Source: Chromera velia
Taxonomy: Eukaryota > Sar > Chromeraceae
Assembly: GCA_018398765.1 (NCBI GenBank)
Contig: JAHBMJ010002841.1
Span: forward strand, 34,115 to 79,114
Direction: 5' to 3'
DNA length: 45,000 nt
In this document: positions 23,003-31,928 of the stretch, piece after piece
Layout: each line of letters opens with the position of its first letter
Numbering within the stretch: the first letter of the stretch is position 1
Made by a program: the position numbers and the translations under genes
The notes under the pieces: generated by a model
The model's input: the letters and a program-made list of their open reading frames with translations, nothing else
Told to the model about the DNA's origin: nothing
Databases searched by the model: none

Positions 23003-24487
23003 ATGGTGCAGTTTCTGGCGAATGTTTTTGAGAAAACGAACTTGAATATTCAGTCTCCCTACCGTTTTTACTGGGTCAAAGGAACACAGTTGAAGCTGTT
23101 TGGATCAGGCCGGACAACTACTGGCCGTTTTTCTGTAAGATCCAAGAAAGACATGCAGAAATCGCTCATTTTTTTGCAGCAAGAGAGAAAGAAAAAGTGT
23201 CAGAGACAAACAAACAAGTTTGATCAAACAAGCAAAGAGCTGTCAATGCATTGGTATGCAAAGCCGAATCCTTTCTATTCTTTGAAGTTTTTCGAGCCTC
23301 ATTGTTTTCCTTGGTGTTTGTTACACAACTGGGGTCTGGGAATTATGAAAAAGTGTATTGAATGCCTCCCTACGTACTTCTTTCATCAAGACAATGAATC
23401 TCGTTTTAGATCAAAAGCGCAACTGGAGGCCTATGAATCATACTGCAAAGAGATCGTTCTCCCCCCTTACATAGCCCATCTCTCTTCCAGTGGTTTTCTC
23501 AATATGCCTAACATGCAAGGAAAGCAGCTCAGACATGTCATGCAGATTCTCCCATTCGCGATGGCCTGCAACGATGTGGGGGGGGACCTCATTGACATGT
23601 TCGCAGACGTAGCATACGTGGGGTCGCACCTTTGTAGGGAGACTTGGCCTCTCCATTTGTTTGATAATGTGGGTGTGGGTATGAGGGCTGGGGAATCTGA
23701 AGATGAAGAACGTTTGTGTCCGCTAGTTATCAACACGATCAAGAAGTTTGTTGGCATTTTGGAGAGATGCGGACGTGACTGTTCAAGTCTGGCAAAGCCT
23801 TACAAGGTGAGTGAGCATTGTATTGAAAACTTCGTGAAGCATGGCCCTCCAGTGGGTTGTTCGACTGAGCCTTTTAAGCAGGCTCACAAAGGATTGAATG
23901 CATTTTTAAGTTGCATTACGCGTCAACATTTCTTGCAATCTCTTTGTCTTCGCATTGAGGAAATGGAAAAAATGGACGCCGTCTTTGAAGAAGAAAGGAG
24001 ACTTGAAGTAGACAGAAAAATGACCCGAGTGCGAGATCTCCTGGCAAAGAAGTTTGATCGACTTGTTCAATCAGATGTGAGTTTGTTTGATGTGAATACT
24101 GGGGATGCGTTGAAGGAAATCCGTTTTGTGAACCGATTGGTTAAGGAGCTGGTTGAGGTTCTCTTCATGCACGTGCATGGATACGATGGCCTCGAAGGAC
24201 CGCAGGTGACCGCAAGAAAGAACGTCATCAGAAGCGCTCTTCTTCAGTATGGTCATGTAACGGTGTACAGAAAGATGTATCTCTCTGGCGTGAAGAAATA
24301 CAGAAAGCTCATGCTGCAGAAAGATGATTTCGTTGAGGAAATTTCGGATAGTTCAGGGGAAGATTCATCTTGGCTAGCCGTGAGTGCTTGGCCGCAAGGG
24401 GAGGGGGTGGGGAGAGCTGCAGGAATGCCAATTCATGAGCAGTGCCACGGGAATTTGCGTGCGTTTTCCCCTGTTTGTGCACAGTAG
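23003..24487 (+). pseudogene. TNP2/Plavaka-like (CACTA group) transposase, C-terminal part
   Basis: An open frame of 494 codons follows the purine tract. In order it shows FPWCLLHNWGLGIMKKCIE, a helical block containing LPPYIAHLSSSGFLNM and GKQLRHVMQILPFAMA, then KVSEHCIENFVKHGPP, STEPFKQAHKGLNAF and QSLCLRIEEMEKMD. Arrangement and spacing resemble the C-terminal half of CACTA TNP2/Plavaka transposases, with their H-(x)-F-GP then E-x-x-HK block. The N-terminal catalytic part with the first acidic residues is absent, so this is a truncated or spliced copy. The ATG at 23003 is only the first one after the repeat and may not be the true start. A donor-like GTGAGT at 24380 suggests that the last 35 codons may be intron. 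The homology is judged by eye. Confidence 0.45.
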
Positions 24488-24565
24488 AAAGACTCATGGT
24501 ACAGTCCTCCCCGTCCTTCGCATATTGTGTTGAGTGAAGACGACCTGTAAGAAGAAAAGAAGACC

Positions 24566-24898
24566 ATGTGGGGGGTTCTTTCTCTTCTTTTTACCCTAAA
24601 ACTGTCTGATTCCGCTCCTTCTGCATTGAAAAATTCCTGGGCAGGCGTCGTGCGCGAGAAAATGTGTCTCATAGAAGAATTACAAGAGTTTAGGGAGGAT
24701 ACATATCCTTCATACAGCGAGAACCTTCATTTAAAATATGTGTTTTTTAATAAGAAATCAATGGTTCTCTTTGCTCGGCATGTGGTTGATCGCGTGGTTC
24801 TTATGCCAGACATCAAGTTCAATTGGGGAGGACGACAGAGACAACAAATGAAAGACACGCAAGATTTTTGGTTTTGGGTGAATTGGTACATCACCTAA
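24566..24898 (+). CDS. Short downstream frame of the candidate transposon
   Basis: The 110-codon frame is not obviously repetitive. Its useful part starts after a GGCAG acceptor-like site at 24644 (VREKMCLIEELQEFRED) and ends DFWFWVNWYIT. It may be the last exon of the transposase or a separate small protein. The short string MPDIKFNWGGRQRQQMKD faintly recalls PLPVVEFYWGGAAKLAQKE in the divergent gene, but this is too short to call. Confidence 0.3.
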   Translation: MWGVLSLLFTLKLSDSAPSALKNSWAGVVREKMCLIEELQEFREDTYPSYSENLHLKYVFFNKKSMVLFARHVVDRVVLMPDIKFNWGGRQRQQMKDTQDFWFWVNWYIT

Positions 24899-24998
24899 TA
24901 AGAAAAGATCTCCTTTGATGTATCTGCACAATAGACCTCAGGCTGTTCGTCAAACGCCTATAGATTGGCAGCGTAGGTGCCAATACTTCATCCTGGAG

Positions 24999-25222
24999 AA
25001 TAGTTGGAATAGTGGAATAGTCTACTATTCCCTATTCCAGAGATTATACTATTCAAAGATCAAAAAAACTGAAATTCTTTTCAAAAACGTTTTAAATGGT
25101 TTTTAAATGATACTAGACATTTTTAACATGTTTTGAAAAATTTTGATACTATTTTTTTTTTTTATCATTCCCTAGTGGAATAGTTGGAATAGTGGACTAT
25201 TCTCACTATTCCGACTAGTCAT
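24999..25222. repeat. Right GGAATAGT/ACTATTCC octamer array
   Basis: Two clusters (24999-25052 and 25165-25217) of the same octamer and its complement as in the left array lie around an AT-rich, poly-T-containing centre. Confidence 0.85.
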
Positions 25223-25257
25223 CCTCCCCACCCGACCCATAAACGAGTAAAAAGGAA

Positions 25258-25258
25258 C

Positions 25259-25301
<43 letters not shown>

Positions 25302-25320
25302 CGGTCCATAGGCTATCACA
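25258..25320. repeat. (ATT)n tract with retro-element end unit
   Basis: About thirteen ATT units are followed by AATCGGTCCATAGGCTATC, matching the unit after the (ATT)n tail at 12665 and 12696. This is probably the end of another decayed copy in the opposite context. Confidence 0.7.
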
Positions 25321-26180
25321 TCACCTTTTAAATTGTGTATTATGACTATTTCTATAGTATAAGTTACTGTATAACTTTGTTGTACTTAGCGGCTAACTAG
25401 AGTTGAGCTAGCATAACCCTCGTTAGCATTGATCAGAATTTAACTTAAAAACTCTTTCATCTTTTTCGTGATCGTGAACGTTTTCCCATTCAAAAACAAA
25501 AGAAATTGAGTGAAAAACTGTTAATGTTAATTATATGCTGCTCAATGCATCTGGCTGCTAGCCTGCTAGGCTAGCACTAGGGCTAGCAGAAAGACATTTG
25601 CTTGTTAATTAATTAGGCTAACGACCTCTACAAGAAAAAATGTAGGAAAAAACCTAAAAAAATCGGCAACAGTGCTGTAGGACACCAATAAATTACTTAT
25701 CTGCAAGTCGAGGCCTGGCAGTGGACCGCGGGGTGACCCGAAACATAAATCCTATCTTATCCTATTAATTACTTAGTTGAATACTAGGTTTAACAAACGT
25801 TTGCCAATTAATGTCTTGCTAGGTGCCTAGGCCAACGCTCAATAACATTATACAGATTTAAAGTTTATTGTCTAGTTTATTGTATTTTAGATTGTATTAT
25901 ATTTGTATTGTTGCATTATGTTCCTTTAATAAATTGTTATCGACCTTCTGCGGGGCAGCGGGGGGGGGACATTAGGTTTAATAAGCTTCGTTCCTAGGGC
26001 GGAACATATCAATCAATCAATCAATCAATCAATCCTAGCTTTCTAGCCCCTCGAAACTCGATTTCACCTGCCGTGTCTGTTCAATGTTCACTAGAATGTT
26101 CATGTTACCCGCGACGTACACACCGCTTCCGTAACAAAGTTCCGTTTCTCTGCACCTCTAGCTTTAGTTCTAGCTTTAAT
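25321..26180. other. AT-rich repeat debris, no gene seen
   Basis: CTAGGCTAGC-rich stretches, an (ATCA)n run at 26008-26033 and a poly-G run near 25962 occur here, without an open frame of note. The base composition differs clearly from the flanking genes and suggests old insertions. Confidence 0.6.
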
Positions 26181-26285
26181 TAGCTTTAACATAGCCGAAT
26201 GACCCCCTCTACCTCCTCTCTACGGGCGGGCCTCCTCTGTCTACCCACCAGGTGGGGTGAGATGTGGGGTGTGTGTGTCTGGGTG

Positions 26286-27266
26286 TTAGTTTGGAGGCGG
26301 GTGTGTGTGTGTGGGAGTACGGAGGAAAATCCAAGCAAGATAAGAACCCCACCCGCTTGTCCCTTCATTTGTCTCTTTCAGGAAAGGACTGAGAAGACTT
26401 TTCAACGAGACAGTTGGATCAAGCCTACGTTCCTTTTTCTCCTGTGCCCGACACAGGGAAAGCACCCAGTGATAATCCATTCGCTTCCTCTGATGCACCA
26501 GGTCCTCTCTCACATTCCCATCGTCACGTTCTTTCACCCAGCGACTACAGCGCTCTCCCACTTCTGCACACTCCATGCCTCGATTGAGGTCATTCACAAA
26601 GTCTTCAGGAAAGCCGGTGAGTGTTTGCATGGAGATCAGAAGGCTTCTGAAGTTCCACGCACCCGACCACTGTGAGGCATGACTCTTCACCAAAACGTCT
26701 ACATTGGGTGTCACGGTGACGGTCTCGTCAGACTCTTCTGAGACCAACAGAAACGGATGGGTCGAGACAAAGTTGCGTGAGTGGAGTGGAAAGGAAAGCG
26801 TGATCTTGGGAGGTTCGTATGGATAGTGGGCGTCGAACACAGCTTTCACAGAGACCTGTCGTTCTTTGTCCCACACCTCATCAAACTCAAGAAAGTTCTC
26901 TTTTTTCCTCATTGACGCCAGCAATCCCTGCAAGGGTGCGGGTCTGTGGGGGAGAAGAATGGAACCAGAGAGGGTCCATTCAGTGTAAGCACTTCCCCCC
27001 TCATTTTCATACTCAACGCGCTGACGGCTGACGGATCCGTTGAACAAAAGCCCTGTGGCATCGAACTTTCCCACCTGTTGGACTGCCTCTTCCATTTTTT
27101 TGATCTCAACCCAAAGTCTCTTTTCTCTTCCTGGGCTGACTGTTTCCCCCCTCTCTATAAACTCTGTCAAAGTGAGCACCCGAGTTGATTCGTCTTCAGT
27201 CGAAGTCTCCGCGTCCGCAGGAATTACAGACTGAGACTGACTCGACGCTTCTGCCATGGCTGACAT
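26286..27266 (-). CDS. E2-like (UBC-fold) protein lacking the catalytic cysteine
   Basis: The frame begins MSAMAEASSQSQSVIP at 27266. After an acidic Ser/Thr leader comes a UBC-like core: LWVEIKKMEEAVQQVG (helix 1), AYTEWTLSGSILLP (strands), FDAHYPYEPPKITLSFPL (the YPxxPPxI signature), then STHPFLL and an insert, and QWSGAWNFRSLLISMQTL (the W and the following helix). In active E2 enzymes a cysteine sits a few residues after the HPN turn. Here that segment (SEESDETVTVTPNVDVL) has none, so it is UEV-like and would bind, not transfer, ubiquitin. No cysteine falls before GMECAEVGERC. The true 3' end of the exon is uncertain: the last residues (THTHPPPN) look intronic, and possible donors lie at 26472 (after DYHW), 26420 and 26350. 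Its next exon may be 22547-21699. An RWD domain is the alternative fold. Confidence 0.6.
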   Translation of the reverse strand: MSAMAEASSQSQSVIPADAETSTEDESTRVLTLTEFIERGETVSPGREKRLWVEIKKMEEAVQQVGKFDATGLLFNGSVSRQRVEYENEGGSAYTEWTLSGSILLPHRPAPLQGLLASMRKKENFLEFDEVWDKERQVSVKAVFDAHYPYEPPKITLSFPLHSRNFVSTHPFLLVSEESDETVTVTPNVDVLVKSHASQWSGAWNFRSLLISMQTLTGFPEDFVNDLNRGMECAEVGERCSRWVKERDDGNVREDLVHQRKRMDYHWVLSLCRAQEKKERRLDPTVSLKSLLSPFLKETNEGTSGWGSYLAWIFLRTPTHTHPPPN

Positions 27267-28325
27267 GGTTGCCAGAAAATCAGTCTTGGAAAGAATTTAA
27301 GGATGGTGAGGGTAAATCTACGGGAAGCTGAAGATTCGCTGCAAAAAGCACGCCAGCAAACTGCAGCACAGATTTCGCCAGTATGTCAGAGATCTTGCTA
27401 CTCGAGATACGCTCAGTTAGACAATTGTCTGATTTGTGGGAGAGCGGAAGTGTGCCTCGATTTCCGTCACATCTACATACTGTCAATCAATGTCAATCAG
27501 CAACCCACTCATCTGAGATGACAGACGCTCATGTCAGGTGATCGACCATGAAGTGTCGATTTCGCCTCCAATATTCAGGTGGAATCTCATTGTCTCAACT
27601 CTCTGTCAAAGAGTCTCTGATGCTCTCTGATCGACGGAATGCCATTGAGATGCCATTGAGAGAGATTTGGCGCGTATTTTGCGGAGAGCCCGCGGCGCGC
27701 GCGCGTAGATATGCCGTGGCCCCCGGCCATGGTATCTGTTAAGGCCCTTAGCCGCACCTATGGAAAAAAAAAAGTCGAATTACCAATAAATCGGGTTACA
27801 TTTGCCTTTCGGGACCCGCGCTTTCCGGCAAGCAACTGTACAGCGCGTGCATGGCGAACATGCACCTTTTGTCGAACCTTGATGTATCGGTACACATGCA
27901 AAAACACACATGGAGGGGAATTGTACATAGATTCAATCATCTGTATAGTTTTCAAGGAAGGCAATAAAGCACACCATCTAAGTGAAGCTGTTCTGAATTG
28001 CTCCGTTCTTTGACTATGCCACCAAGCTCAGTGGCAAGTTAAGACATACCGCCTTACAAAGTTAAGAGTAAGCCGCACCACGACTGAGTATGCTTGACAA
28101 AGAGAAAAAACGGTTAATTTGAAATGCAGGAACCTCTTTTTGCCCGTCTTCTTTCTCTCTACTTTGCCCCTCTTATCGTTCTTCAGCACCTGGTTTCTCG
28201 ACTTCCTTCTACCTCCACTTGAGGATTTGGGACGCAAAATACTGTCTATATATAGTATGTGTCACTGTGGATGCTGTAGTATTCGCTTTGAAATATTGTG
28301 GAGAGGCTCACCGCATGTGGGTTCA
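27267..28325. other. Intergenic region without supported genes
   Basis: This is the upstream side of the E2-like gene. A GCGCGC block lies at 27690-27705, and a TATATATA at 28246-28254. Open frames are short and give no recognisable protein. The first minisatellite units appear from about 28330. Confidence 0.5.
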
Positions 28326-28329
28326 GCAC

Positions 28330-29028
28330 TTGGTAAGTTCAAGAGGAAGAGATGTGAACAGAAGCCGTTTGGGCCTGTGGATAAAGCTAGGTAAGCAAGT
28401 GTGTGAACAGAAGCCGTTTGGGCGTGTGGGTGAATGTTTAGGCGTGCGGGTACATGGAGAAAGAGGGGCATGGAAAGGAAGTATGTGCAGTAACAGAATC
28501 CACTTAGGCCTGCAGGTGACCATCGATGAATGAAGAGAAACGGAGAGAGCGAGCGTATTTATAAGTATGTATGAGTTTGTGAACAGAAGCCGTTTGGGCG
28601 TGCGGGCGAGATAAGGAGAACGAGTGTGTGAACAGAAGCCGCTTGGGCCCATGGATGAATGAAGAGAGATTAATTGTGTGTCATTAAAGAAAAGTCGCTT
28701 GGGCCGCTGGTTAGGCCTGTGGATGAATGAAGAGAGATCAAGTGTGTGAATAGAAACATATAGAAGCTGCTTAGGCCTATGGATGAGTGAAGAGAGACAG
28801 GGAGAACGAGTGTGTGAACAGAAGCCGTTTGGGCGTGTGGGTGAATGAAGGGAGACAAAGAGATACAAGGAGAGCGAGTGTGTAAACAGAAGCCACTTGG
28901 GCTTGTGGGTGAATGAAGGGAGACAAGGAGATACAAGGAGAGCGAGTGTGTGAACAGAAGCTGGTTGGGCGTGTGGGTGAATGAAGGGAGACAAGGAGAT
29001 ACAAGGAGAGCAAGTGTGTGAACAGAAG
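28330..29028. repeat. Minisatellite, left block
   Basis: Degenerate units of about 50 to 80 bases repeat the order GTGTGTGAACAGAAGCCG, TTTGGGCGTGTGGGTGAATG, AAGGGAGACAAGGAGA, GAGCGA. At least ten AACAGAAGC cores are present. Frames along it (Pro/His/Ser/Cys-rich on minus) are repeat translations and not genes. Confidence 0.9.
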
Positions 29029-29949
29029 CAGTGCATTGAAAGCAATAATTGTAATTGCAATAATTGCAAATAATTGGGAGCAATAATTCATTGCAAGCTC
29101 TTAGTTTATTGCAATTCATTACAATAATTGTATACAATTTTAAAATCGAGAGTCTGAGGTGTTTTATTGGGCTCAAAACTAGTGAAAAACAAGGCTAAAC
29201 GCGCGTTATAGGACGCCAAAGTGATCAAGCATGCACGCAGTACAAAGTGGGCGCGGTGCGCGTGCAGTGCGACTGCTTTGCATGCAATTAAGCCGCGTAG
29301 ACCGACGAAACACGCGTACGTGTACGTACAATACTGTTTCTTTAATTTATGAATGATACTGAGTGATGCATAAAAATGTTGTGGCCTTCGTGTCTTCTTG
29401 TTTCTGCTATTGTGTGATCGATTGCATGGATGTTTTCGTGGATATGGCCTTGTTTCCATGTAGCATACTCACAAAATTGAAGTACTATACGCGCCAGCAG
29501 TAAGTTTTTACTGCTTGTACGTACAGTTGCAGAATTTTCATTTTATGAACCGTACATAAAAGTGTGTTCATATTGTTTATCATTCATATTGAATTCTAAG
29601 TTTATGTTTTCTATGTTAAAAAATAAAAATAGTTATTGTTAAATATATTACAGGTATTAATACTAAGTAATAGCTTAGTAATGAGTTATATAACTTAGTA
29701 TAACTCCTTTCAAAGATTTTAAATTCATTTATATAAGTATTAAAATACTGTACATCATATTAAATATGCATAAAAAACATAAAAATGTTATTAATAGTCC
29801 TTTAAGCACCCTAGAGCACCTAGAAAAATTAAATTTTTGTTTTATAAGCAATTATTGGCAATTAATTGCAACTATTGCAATAATTGTTTGCATCAAATTG
29901 GTCAAAGCAATTTATTTGCAATTTATTTGTTCAATGCACTGAACAGAAG
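29021..29949. mobile_element. hAT-like non-autonomous DNA transposon with 8-bp target duplication
   Basis: The element 29029-29941 (913 bp) starts CAGTGCATTGAA and ends TTCAATGCACTG, a perfect 12-bp inverted repeat, with AAT/CAATT-rich subterminal sequence continuing imperfectly inward. It is flanked by AACAGAAG on both sides (29021-29028 and 29942-29949). Removing the element and one copy restores GTGTGTGAACAGAAGCCG, the unit of the surrounding minisatellite, so the insertion event is documented by the sequence itself. An 8-bp duplication and ends starting CAGTG fit the hAT superfamily. No transposase frame is present, so it is non-autonomous. Confidence 0.85.
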
Positions 29950-30720
29950 CCGGTTAGGCATGCGGACGAAGAAAGAGAGACAAGGAGAACGAGTGTGTGA
30001 ACAGAAGCTAGGAACAGAAGCCGTTTAGGCCCGGCATGGATGAATGAAGAGGGATCAATTGTATGTCATTAAACAAAAACCGCTTGGGCCTATGGCTAGG
30101 CCTGTAGATGAATGAAGAGATATCAAGTATGTAAACAAAAGCCGCTTGGGCCTACTGATGAATTAAGAGGGACAGGGAGAGTGAGTGTGTGAATAGAAGC
30201 CGTTTGGGTGGGTGGGTGAATGAAGAGAGACAAGGAGATACAAGGAGAGCAAGTGTGTGAACGGAAGCCGCTTAGGCCTCATGCAGTGAATCAATAAAGA
30301 ATAATGAAGAGAGACATGGAGAGCAAGTGTGTAAACAGAAGCCGTTTGGGGCGTTACGACGGTATGGGTGCATGAACACAGATAAGGAAAGCGAATGTGT
30401 GAACCAGTGTGAACAGGCTAGGTAAACAAGAGCCGGTTGGGGGTGTGGGTGAATGAAGAGGGACAAGGACTCACACAAGCATGTCAGCAGAAGATATTTG
30501 CATAGGCGTGTGAGTACCTGAATGAATAGAGATAGCCTGTCACTAAGAGGGAATGAGACTCAGTGTGTAAACAGAACTTCAAGCCGCTAGGGCCTGTGGG
30601 TAAATAGAAATAAACAAAGAGAGATAGAGAGAGCGAGTGTGTGAACAAAAGCCGTTCGGGCGTGTCGATGTGAGAGTGTTAATGGAAGCCGTTAACTTTG
30701 GGCATGTGGGTGAGTGATCG
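29942..30720. repeat. Minisatellite, right block
   Basis: This continues the left block, with the same GAACAGAAGCCG, TTGGGC and GGTGAATGAAGAGAGACA order but more divergent, fading into GTGAGTGAGTGAG at about 30750-30790. The two blocks were one array before the hAT-like insertion. Confidence 0.85.
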
Positions 30721-30789
30721 AAGAGAGACAGGGAAAATGAGGGAGTAAGTGAGTGAGCAAGTGAGACAGTGAGTGAGTGAATTAGTGAG

Positions 30790-31928
30790 GAAAGCAAGAA
30801 TGACTCAGTGAGTCAGTAACTAAGTGTGTTGGTGAGTGAATAAACGAGCATAATCAACTACAACAACTAATATATTTGGGACTTGTATAACGTTGTGTTC
30901 AAATATTTTATAGACTAACTCACAGTCTTAGTCACAGCTAGATGATTTAAAAGAGCAAGTTGATAATAGAAGGCGGATATAATGTTTGGCTACTACATAT
31001 GCTACTATGCTACTACTAGAATGACTAAAATATAAATGAAAGTAAATGAAAGAAATATTACAGCATGTATGTCTGTATGTAAAAGACCTATATATTGACT
31101 CTGTGAATAAAAAATAAAAATGTAAGTAGATTTAAGTGGGGAGCACTGTGATTTTTTTTTTTTTAAAGCAAAAATAAGTTGTTAAAGATTTATCAGTAAT
31201 GTATTGCTGCGGTTACAATGTCATTTTCTCTTTCACGTTTATTCACGTTCACACCATGTGTTAGCGAAGTCCTTGTACATCATTAATTTTCTTATTAGCA
31301 AACGTATCTAATAGCAGAGCTCTTCTTATTTATTCTTCTCAATCGTCTTGAAGCCCGTCCAGCCGTCTCCGGCCCTTTACGGCATTTACAGATACTGCGG
31401 TTACGCCTTTGCGCAGCCAACAACCGTGATTGAGGGTTTTGTCATGCACCATATATTAATATGTGAAGGGGAACGGGAACCTGTTGCATGCATGTACCAC
31501 GATCATGGATGCACCTCTTAGTGCTCTCACCCTATCTCACCCCTGGGGGCCACGGCATGTCCCATAGGGACATTACAATATATATATGCGTAGACGGGAT
31601 TATACGCGGGTTGACACAAAAATCACTCTCAACAGAAAATGACCAAGCCAAAAACTATATAGGGGACTGTCTGTCAGAGAGCTTTCCGAGCTAATTCGAT
31701 CCAAATCTTAGAAATTCAAGAGTATGCATGAGTCAGCATGACTGACATATATATATATGACTGACAGATCTGATCAATCATGATCAACCGGGCCATGTTC
31801 AATTGAATTGTGGAAGTCTCAGTGTCGCGTACTAAAAAGGCATTCCAGATGGCAGCTGTGAAACGTGTGTGAACCGAACGCAGAAGAACGCTGCAGTCGC
31901 ATACTGTTGTTGAGTGGAGCCTTTCAAG
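30790..31928. other. AT-rich intergenic region upstream of the AP-5 sigma gene
   Basis: No supported gene is present. There are a poly-T at 31152-31163, TA-rich runs near 31579 and 31748, and one TGCATGCATG element at about 31482. The last few hundred bases before 31929 are the likely promoter of the adaptor gene. Confidence 0.5.

Larger units (their letters stand above)
21472..25241. mobile_element. Candidate DNA transposon with subterminal GGAATAGT arrays and two divergent genes
   Basis: The outer limits are a perfect 10-bp inverted pair, TATGGGTCGG at 21472-21481 and CCGACCCATA at 25232-25241. Inside each end is a dense array of GGAATAGT/ACTATTCC octamers in both orientations (about 21494-21712 and 24999-25222). 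Subterminal arrays of this kind are transposase-binding zones in CACTA/En-Spm elements. The interior holds a TNP2/Plavaka-like transposase remnant (plus strand), a downstream short frame, and an unidentified gene on the minus strand, separated by a long purine tract. I see no clear target duplication, so the outer boundary is provisional. The minus-strand gene could instead be a host gene that the element merely neighbours. Confidence 0.45.

Noticed and set aside
24785..24860. Weak similarity between FNWGGRQRQQMKD here and FYWGGAAKLAQKE in the divergent gene
   Set aside because: Only about six identities in nineteen positions with no wider alignment; not enough to claim duplicated proteins.
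28330..30720. CRISPR-like regular repeats
   Set aside because: Units are long and degenerate, spacers are related to each other, and the context is eukaryotic; it is a minisatellite.
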